Source: Klebsiella pneumoniae (GTDB lineage Bacteria > Myxococcota_A > UBA796 > SXON01). From it: a stretch of 37,963 nt of DNA. Under the pieces are notes generated by a model. That model had not been told where the DNA came from. It made no database searches and saw nothing but the letters and a program-made list of their open reading frames with translations. This document shows positions 32,839 through 37,963 of the stretch, in pieces. Location: NCBI GenBank assembly GCA_945861635.1, contig CAMAWH010000046.1, positions 1 through 37,963 on the forward strand, read 5' to 3'. Both the position numbers and the translations under genes were made by a program. How positions within the stretch are numbered: the stretch's first letter is position 1; each line of letters starts with the position of its first letter.

Positions 32839-34117
32839 CATGTGGTTGAATAAGGTTAGTCGTCGATCACTGCTCGCCGCGGGCGCGGCGGGCTTGGCGA
32901 CCTATGCGGCGCCGGCACTCGGCAGCACGGAGGAGGCTCGGGGCGCGTCTTTCAGCCTGAGGAACGCGCGATTGGTGGATGGTGACGGGTTGGCGTCCGT
33001 GGGCGGAATCAGCGTTGAAGGTGGGAAGATCGTTGCCGTGGGTGCAGGCGTCACGACGGGAAATGACGTGGGCGGCGCAACGCTCCATCCCGGTTTCTTC
33101 GACGCGGGGTCGGGAATCGGGCTGCACGAAATCGATCTGGAGGTGGGCACGCACGACGACGCCGAGTCGAGCGACGGCATTGTGCCGCATGCGCGCGTGA
33201 TCGATGGGTACAACCCGCTTTCTGCGCTGATTCCCGTGGCGCGCCGATATGGCGTGGTCGGCGGGCTTGTACTCCCCGCGGGCGGACTTGTCGGCGGGCA
33301 GGCGGCGTTCATGCGCTTCGGCGGGGACACGGTTGCGGCCGCCACGCTCGCGCCGCTGGCGGGCATCGTCTTCAACATGGGCCATGCTGGCACGGGGGCG
33401 CTGCCCAACCAGCCGAAAAGTCGGATGGGCGTGGCGATGAAGATCCGCGACCTGCTCGATCTCAACGAGCCGCCGAAGGCCCCCGAAGCTGGAAAAAAGC
33501 TAAAGAAGGGAGAGAAGCCGCCGGAGGACAAGCCGACGCGCGCCCAGAAAGCGGTCCGCGCTCTCCGCACGCGCGATGCCCGCGCGATTTTCGCGGCGGA
33601 TCGCGCCGATGACATCCTCACTGCGCTGGACATCATTCGCGAGTACAAACTCGACGCACTTTTGTTGGGTTGCGCGGAGGGTCATCTCGTGGCCAGCGCG
33701 ATTGCCGGCGCCGGACTTCCCGTCCTGCTTGGACCGATCACGGTGCAACCCGACAGCTTCGAACACCTGCACGCGGTCTACGAGAACGCGGCGATCCTCC
33801 ATCTAGCGGGCGTTGCGTTTGCCATCCGACAAGGCGGGCCGCATATGCTCCGCGACATCACGACGGAGGCCTGTGTGGCCGTGGCGAATGGGTTGCCAGA
33901 GTCCGCCGCGCGGGCCGCGGTGTTCGGCAACGCTCCCGGATTCTGGAATCTGAAGATTGGAATGTTGAGGGTCGGGTACGAGGCCACGTTCGTGCAATGC
34001 GACGGTGACCCTCTACAGCCGCGGACACGCACGACGGCGGTGTGGATGCAGGGCCAGGAAATGCCGCTGACCTCCCACCAGACGGAACTATACGAGAGGT
34101 TCAAGGTGCTGAAGTGA
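32825..34117 (+). CDS. Amidohydrolase-like protein lacking the HxH metal motif, Tat signal
   Basis: This 430-aa protein starts at the ATG at 32825 (GGAGGG 8 bases upstream), overlapping the previous gene by 14 bases. It has a twin-arginine signal (SRRSLLAAGAAG). The amidohydrolase layout is recognisable: SFSLRNARLVDGDGLAS at the start, then HPGFFDAGSGIGLHEIDLE. Here the expected DxHxH reads DAGSG, so both first-pair histidines are gone. A Lys/Pro-rich insert (APEAGKKLKKGEKPPEDKP) lies near 220-240. It is probably a non-catalytic partner of the preceding enzyme, or exported for another role. Confidence 0.75.
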   Translation: MAGDNMWLNKVSRRSLLAAGAAGLATYAAPALGSTEEARGASFSLRNARLVDGDGLASVGGISVEGGKIVAVGAGVTTGNDVGGATLHPGFFDAGSGIGLHEIDLEVGTHDDAESSDGIVPHARVIDGYNPLSALIPVARRYGVVGGLVLPAGGLVGGQAAFMRFGGDTVAAATLAPLAGIVFNMGHAGTGALPNQPKSRMGVAMKIRDLLDLNEPPKAPEAGKKLKKGEKPPEDKPTRAQKAVRALRTRDARAIFAADRADDILTALDIIREYKLDALLLGCAEGHLVASAIAGAGLPVLLGPITVQPDSFEHLHAVYENAAILHLAGVAFAIRQGGPHMLRDITTEACVAVANGLPESAARAAVFGNAPGFWNLKIGMLRVGYEATFVQCDGDPLQPRTRTTAVWMQGQEMPLTSHQTELYERFKVLK

Positions 34118-35013
34118 CGCTGGTCACCGGCGGCGCCGGGTTCATCGGGCACGCGCTGGTCCGTCGGCTCATCGCAAGGGGCGAGACCATTCGCGTGCTC
34201 GACAACTTCGATGACGCCTATGATCCGGCGTTGAAGGTGGTGCCGGAAGGTGCGGAATGCGTCGTTGCGGACGTGCGAGACGCCGCGGCCGTGCGGGCGG
34301 CGCTCGCCGACGTCGATCGCGTCTACCACCTGGCCGCGCGCGCGGGGGTGCGCGAGTCCCTGGCGGCGCCTGCGTTCTATGTCGATAATAATGTTGGTGG
34401 AACATCGTGTTTACTGGAGGCGATGCGGCGTTCCGGCGTGGCGCGTCTGGTCCTGGCGTCGTCGTCCAGCGTGTATGGCGCGCGGGAGGGTCTATTCTCG
34501 GAGGGCGATCCCGTGGCGCCTGCCAGCCCATATGCCGCCACAAAGCTTGGGAGTGAGCATCTGGCGCGCGCCGCTCACGTCACGCACGGCTTCGATGTCG
34601 CCGTCTGCCGGTTGTTCACCGTCTACGGGCCACGCCAGAGACCGCAAATGGGGATTGCCAAGTTCATCGGCCAGATCAACGCCGGTGAGCCGTTGACGCT
34701 GTACGGCGATGGGCGCTCCGTCCGTGATTACACCTTCGTAGATGACGCCGTCTCCGGGCTTGTCGCCGCGATGGACGCCGCCGAAGGCTACCGCGTCGTC
34801 AACATCGGGGGAGGCGCACCGGTGTCGTTGGCGCTGCTCGCGCGGACGCTGGCGGGGGCCGCGGGCGTGCCGCTGACGACGGTTTCCCTCCCCGATCAGC
34901 CCGGAGATGTGCCGTCCACGCGGGCCGACATCACGCTCGCTCGCGAATGGCTCGGATGGACGCCGCAGGTCGGCTTGCGCGAGGGACTTGGGCGAACGCT
35001 CGCCGCGATGTAG
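34114..35013 (+). CDS. NAD-dependent sugar-nucleotide epimerase/dehydratase
   Basis: This 299-aa extended short-chain dehydrogenase has the NAD motif TGGAGFIG near the N-terminus, ASSSSVYG, the catalytic SPYAATK (Tyr/Lys) and YGPRQRPQM with GDGRSVRDYTFVDD. The pattern fits UDP-glucuronate or UDP-glucose 4-epimerase types; the substrate is not settled. I chose the GTG at 34114, overlapping the previous stop (GTGA), since it begins directly at the NAD-binding strand. It is the third gene of the amidohydrolase set, although its function seems unrelated. Confidence 0.85.
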   Translation: MTLVTGGAGFIGHALVRRLIARGETIRVLDNFDDAYDPALKVVPEGAECVVADVRDAAAVRAALADVDRVYHLAARAGVRESLAAPAFYVDNNVGGTSCLLEAMRRSGVARLVLASSSSVYGAREGLFSEGDPVAPASPYAATKLGSEHLARAAHVTHGFDVAVCRLFTVYGPRQRPQMGIAKFIGQINAGEPLTLYGDGRSVRDYTFVDDAVSGLVAAMDAAEGYRVVNIGGGAPVSLALLARTLAGAAGVPLTTVSLPDQPGDVPSTRADITLAREWLGWTPQVGLREGLGRTLAAM

Positions 35014-35016
35014 ACT
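34988..35016 (+). promoter_or_regulatory. Promoter of the second repeat lipoprotein
   Basis: TTGGGC (34988-34993) and TAGACT (35011-35016) are 17 bases apart. The -10 overlaps the epimerase TAG stop. Its first T is exactly 12 bases before the A of the ATG at 35023, so the expected transcription start is the start codon itself. Confidence 0.45.
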
Positions 35017-35022
35017 GCGCCG

Positions 35023-36537
35023 ATGAAGCGATTCCTTCCCGTGCTCGCGCTGACGCTCGGCTGCAACGAAGCGTCCGTGAAGTACTTCAACTCCCCGCCT
35101 TCGGTGGCGATTTCTGCGCCGGTGGATGGCACCAAGGTGAATCCGGGTGACCTCGTGGAGTTTTACGGCGTTGCGCGTGACGAACAGGACTTAGCGCCCA
35201 CGCTGACCGTCACGTGGACGAGCGATATCGACGGCGAGTTCGACGCGACGCCCGCCGACGATAACGGTGATCTCTACGTTGCGACAGCGCTTCTTTCGGC
35301 CGGTCCCCACGCGATCACGCTGACGGCGGTCGATGGCGACGGAGAGGCCGCGTCCACGAGCATCGGCTTGCAGGTGGGAGAGGGTGCCGTTGGCGTTGCG
35401 GGTGCGCCGGTTGTCGTCATTGTGGGGCCGACGGAAGGGCAGCAGATCGGCGCCTCGACGGCGGTGAACCTCGTTGCAACGGTGACCGACGACAAGGATC
35501 TCTACGACACGCTTTCGGTCGAGGTCGTCGATAGCGTCGATGGTCCCGTCTTTACCGGAAATCCCACGTCGGCGGGTGCCGTTTCGCTGGCGATGGACCC
35601 GGCGGTTGGCGTGCACGCGGTCGTGGTGTCCGCCGTGGACAGTGAGGGCAAGGTCGGCACGGCGGCGGTGAATTTCGAAGTTGTGCCCGACGATCGCCCG
35701 GTCGTGAACATCACGGCGCCGGCCGACGGCGCGGCGTTCCTGACGACGGACACCCTCACATTCCGCGGCACGGTGGCCGATGACATCACTCCGAAGGAAC
35801 TGCTCTCCCTCACCTGGACCAGCGACATCTCGGACATTTTCTCCAGTTCTCCCGCCGATAGTAACGGGGATACCTCCGTGGGAATCGCGCTGCCGGCTGG
35901 CACCCACACCATCACGCTTGCGGCCTTCGACGCCGATGCCAAGGACGGTCGCGACAGCATCGTCGTAACGGTCACGGACCCGCGTGACATCGATGACGAC
36001 CACGACGGCTACACGGAGAACGGCGGGGATTGCGATGACGATGATCCGCTCCTCAACCCTGGCGAAACCGAGATCTGCGACGATCTGGACAACGACTGTT
36101 CAGGCTACATCAACGACCCGTGGTTCGACAGCTATGAAGTGAACAATTCTATTTCTACGCCGTACAGCGCGGGAGAGGTGGACAACGCCATCGGCTGGGC
36201 GAACAGCACGCTCACCTTGGCGGGCCTCACGCTTTCGGACGAAACGGACGAGGACTGGGTCAGCTGGGATGCGGACGACCAGATCTACGACAACGTCACC
36301 ATCGAAGTGATCGTGACGGGACTGCCCTCGAAGGGCACCTACGTCATTGAACTCTACGACACCGATTCCGGGAGTTTGATCGATTCCGATTCGGGCGCTG
36401 GAAACTCCGGCTTGACCGTGAACTTCGAGGGCGACGTGTTCGATAGTGATGAGGACAATTGGGCGATTCGCGTGTACGCGGCCAAATGGCCGTCGAACAC
36501 GTGCGATTCGACCTACACGTTGAAAATCAAGAGCTGA
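35023..36537 (+). CDS. Lipoprotein with Ig/PKD-like repeats and a metal-binding motif
   Basis: This 504-aa protein begins MKRFLPVLALTLGCNEAS, a lipoprotein signal with C14. Three Ig/PKD-like beta repeats follow (PPSVAISAPVDGTKVNPGD; PVVVIVGPTEGQQIGAST; PVVNITAPADGAAFLTTD). Two of them contain LTWTSDI or VTWTSDI. An Asp/Cys motif (DDDHDGYTENGGDCDDDDPL, then EICDDLDNDCSG) probably binds calcium. The last 135 residues resemble a pre-peptidase C-terminal-type domain. It likely has a surface structural or adhesive role and shares its motif with the protein at 25667-27607. Confidence 0.75.
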   Translation: MKRFLPVLALTLGCNEASVKYFNSPPSVAISAPVDGTKVNPGDLVEFYGVARDEQDLAPTLTVTWTSDIDGEFDATPADDNGDLYVATALLSAGPHAITLTAVDGDGEAASTSIGLQVGEGAVGVAGAPVVVIVGPTEGQQIGASTAVNLVATVTDDKDLYDTLSVEVVDSVDGPVFTGNPTSAGAVSLAMDPAVGVHAVVVSAVDSEGKVGTAAVNFEVVPDDRPVVNITAPADGAAFLTTDTLTFRGTVADDITPKELLSLTWTSDISDIFSSSPADSNGDTSVGIALPAGTHTITLAAFDADAKDGRDSIVVTVTDPRDIDDDHDGYTENGGDCDDDDPLLNPGETEICDDLDNDCSGYINDPWFDSYEVNNSISTPYSAGEVDNAIGWANSTLTLAGLTLSDETDEDWVSWDADDQIYDNVTIEVIVTGLPSKGTYVIELYDTDSGSLIDSDSGAGNSGLTVNFEGDVFDSDEDNWAIRVYAAKWPSNTCDSTYTLKIKS

Positions 36538-36546
36538 CGGCCCGAA

Positions 36547-37128
36547 TCAGGGAGTGCGCCGCTGATTGTGCTTGTAGAATCCCCACGCGTATTCTGCGGC
36601 GCTCGCCAGCGAAAAGGCCATGGATACCCACAAAAGCGCGATGCCGACGCTGTGGACGTCTACCCACCCGAACTGCCGGTAATTCACGAGAAGAAATCCG
36701 ATGGCGGTGGACTGGTACGCCGTCTTGAATTTTCCAAGGCTGCCGGCGGGAATCACCAGCCCCTCACTGATGGCGATGGAACGAAGGCCGGAGATCGCCA
36801 ACTCGCGGGATTCGAGCACGATGACAATCCATGCCGGGACCCAACCGAGGGGGATCATCATCACCAGCGTCGCCAGCACCATCAGCTTGTCGGCGAGCGG
36901 GTCCAGGAACGCACCCGCCACGCTCTGAAGGTTCCATTTCCGCGCGAGGTAGCCATCCAAGACGTCCGAAAGCATCGCGATGACGAAGATGGCCATTGCC
37001 ACCCACGCCTCCACGAAATTTGGCTTTTCCCACAACAGCGCGATCATCACCGGCACCATTGCGCATCGCATCACCGTGATGGTGTTGGGCAGGTTCCAGA
37101 ATCCCTTGCGCTTGAACCAGCCGAACAC
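36547..37128 (-). CDS. pgsA: CDP-diacylglycerol-glycerol-3-phosphate 3-phosphatidyltransferase
   Basis: This 193-aa membrane enzyme makes phosphatidylglycerophosphate. The CDP-alcohol phosphotransferase motif D-G-x2-A-R-x8-G-x3-D-x3-D is complete: DGYLARKWNLQSVAGAFLDP followed by LADK. NLPNTITVMR at the N-terminus is typical. I chose GTG at 37128 (MFGWFKRKG), 4 bases after the stop of the transglycosylase gene; the frame is open upstream, but that is out-of-frame transglycosylase sequence. Its stop faces the lipoprotein stop across 9 bases. Confidence 0.9.
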   Translation of the reverse strand: MFGWFKRKGFWNLPNTITVMRCAMVPVMIALLWEKPNFVEAWVAMAIFVIAMLSDVLDGYLARKWNLQSVAGAFLDPLADKLMVLATLVMMIPLGWVPAWIVIVLESRELAISGLRSIAISEGLVIPAGSLGKFKTAYQSTAIGFLLVNYRQFGWVDVHSVGIALLWVSMAFSLASAAEYAWGFYKHNQRRTP

Positions 37129-37132
37129 GGAG

Positions 37133-37741
37133 CTACCGGGAGACGGGCCGATTATCCCGGAAATGCTCGTACAGCCCGATGACCCGTACGACGTACGTGC
37201 GCGTTTCCTCGTACGGAGGGATCCCGCCGAAGCGACTGACCGCGGTAGGGCCGGCGTTGTAGGCGGCAACCGCGAGCTGGTACGTGCCGAATTTCCCCAC
37301 CATCTGCCCGAGGTAGGACGCGCCCCCGCGAATGGACTGGACCGGGTCGAATACGTCGGTGACGCCTAGGTATTTTGCGGTTGACGGAATCAGTTGCATC
37401 AACCCTTTCGCCCCGGCCGATGAAACGGCGGTCGGGGTCATGCGGCTCTCGGCCACGGCGACGGCCTTGATCAACTCGGCCGGGATGCCGTTGGCGGCGG
37501 CGGCGTCGAGAATGTGTGCATCGTACGCATCGAGGTTTGCGATGCGATCAAGCCGCGGCATCGGCACGCCGTTGGGGAGCCACGCGCCCGGCTCGGTTTC
37601 CGCCCACCACCGCTCGACGCCCGCCGCCACGCGCCGACCATCCATCGGGGGTTCCTGCGTCAGCACCACGGTGCCATCTGCCGTCGTGTAGCTGTACAGC
37701 GGCACCGCGAGGGCCACGGCTGCGAGGAGGATGGAGAGCAC
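37133..37741 (-). CDS. Lytic transglycosylase (SLT domain)
   Basis: This 202-aa protein cleaves peptidoglycan glycan strands. An N-terminal signal (MLSILLAAVALAVPLYSY) is followed by a short domain (TADGTVVLTQEPPMDGRR), then the SLT fold. Catalytic Glu lies in AVAVAESRMTPTAVS; GAKGLMQLIPSTAKYLGV, SIRGGASYLGQM and VAAYNAGPTAV are the family motifs. It starts with GTG and sits just upstream of pgsA, so the two are probably co-transcribed. Confidence 0.92.
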   Translation of the reverse strand: MLSILLAAVALAVPLYSYTTADGTVVLTQEPPMDGRRVAAGVERWWAETEPGAWLPNGVPMPRLDRIANLDAYDAHILDAAAANGIPAELIKAVAVAESRMTPTAVSSAGAKGLMQLIPSTAKYLGVTDVFDPVQSIRGGASYLGQMVGKFGTYQLAVAAYNAGPTAVSRFGGIPPYEETRTYVVRVIGLYEHFRDNRPVSR

Positions 37742-37747
37742 GGCGAT

Positions 37748-37753
37748 AGTCTA
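37748..37753 (-). promoter_or_regulatory. -10 box of the transglycosylase-pgsA pair
   Basis: TAGACT on the minus strand (37753-37748) has its first T exactly 12 bases before the GTG start at 37741. The hexamer and spacing are identical to those before the lipoprotein at 35023. A leaderless transcript with a GTG start is predicted. No -35 at standard spacing is convincing. Confidence 0.4.
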
Positions 37754-37763
37754 CACGATGTCG

Positions 37764-37963
37764 TCAGTGCGCGGCGGGGAGCGCGGCGACAACGTCGTCC
37801 GGACTCGGATGATCCCCGGCTTGCTCGGAGATGTGTACCCACACCGGTTCACCGTCGGTGCCGACGATGAAGACGCCGCCTTGTTGAAAGGGGTCGCCCT
37901 GATTGGCGGCCTGCCGGTAGCCGGCGGCGAGGTTCCGAAGGCCGCGGAGGATGACGCCCGGCC
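37764..37963 (-). CDS. Peroxiredoxin-like protein, C-terminal part (partial)
   Basis: The last 65 codons are present; the 5' part lies beyond the window. The frame reads ILRGLRNLAAGYRQAANQGD, PFQQGGVFIVGTDGEPVWVH, then ISEQAGDHPSPDDVVAAL. This matches the end of AhpC/TSA-like (PRXL2-type) proteins, in which a QxGGxFVVD-like strand is followed by a His-containing loop and DDVVAAL. The catalytic cysteine would be upstream of the window. The gene ends 22 bases before the transglycosylase start. Confidence 0.7.
   Translation of the reverse strand, partial: PGVILRGLRNLAAGYRQAANQGDPFQQGGVFIVGTDGEPVWVHISEQAGDHPSPDDVVAALPAAH

Overview
The window (about 38 kb, GC-rich, densely coding) looks like the chromosome of a Myxococcota-like bacterium. 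This rests on the high GC content, two lipoproteins built from the Asp/Cys-rich metal-binding repeats common in that group, a membrane protein carrying a short Cys ribbon domain of a kind I associate with that group, and a bacterial S10-spc-alpha operon. The assignment is an inference from gene content, not a phylogeny. There are no mobile elements, no CRISPR array and no gene-free stretch above 300 bases; the largest gaps are about 150-175 bases.

Positions 1-14064 (+ strand) hold the end of tuf followed by one long ribosomal operon: rpsJ, rplD, rplW, rplB, rpsS, rplV, rpsC, rplP, rpmC, rpsQ, rplN, rplX, rplE, rpsN, rpsH, rplF, rplR, rpsE, rpmD, rplO, secY, adk, map, rpmJ, rpsM, rpsK, rpoA, rplQ. 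Three genes usually embedded here are missing from their slots: rplC (L3), infA (IF1) and rpsD (S4). The few longer spacers (before rplP, rpsQ, rpsE and rpoA) each contain clear hairpins; the rpoA leader holds three in a row. L29 has an unusual C-terminal extension, and the KH loop of S3 has lost its GxxG motif. A large hairpin after rplQ ends the operon.

Positions 14163-19332 hold a Fur-family regulator (+), then on the minus strand a small membrane protein, tRNA-Leu(GAG), secG, a DNA-binding-like protein of unknown role, tpiA, pgk and gap. This is the widespread gap-pgk-tpiA-secG-tRNA-Leu order with one extra gene between tpiA and secG. Two tandem palindromes lie upstream of that extra gene.

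Positions 19376-25520 hold an FAD-dependent dehydrogenase, a small lipoprotein (-), a translationally coupled three-gene cell-envelope operon (polytopic membrane protein, left-handed beta-helix protein, family 2 glycosyltransferase), and tRNA-Gly(GCC) with its own terminator.

Positions 25667-37963 hold a large lipoprotein with metal-binding repeats, a lamin-tail domain and PKD-like domains; an unrecognised lipoprotein-like gene and an alpha/beta hydrolase whose start codons share one CATG; pyrD; a ribbon-domain membrane protein; a coupled pair of amidohydrolases (one with metal ligands, one lacking the first ligand pair) followed by a sugar-nucleotide epimerase; a second metal-binding-repeat lipoprotein; pgsA; a lytic transglycosylase; and the 3' part of a peroxiredoxin-like gene.

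A recurring promoter pattern is visible: a TAnnnT-like -10 box whose first T lies 12-14 bases upstream of the start codon. It occurs before fur, the hydrolase, the first amidohydrolase, the second repeat lipoprotein and the lytic transglycosylase, and suggests leaderless transcripts. Both tRNA genes have TTGACG -35 boxes.
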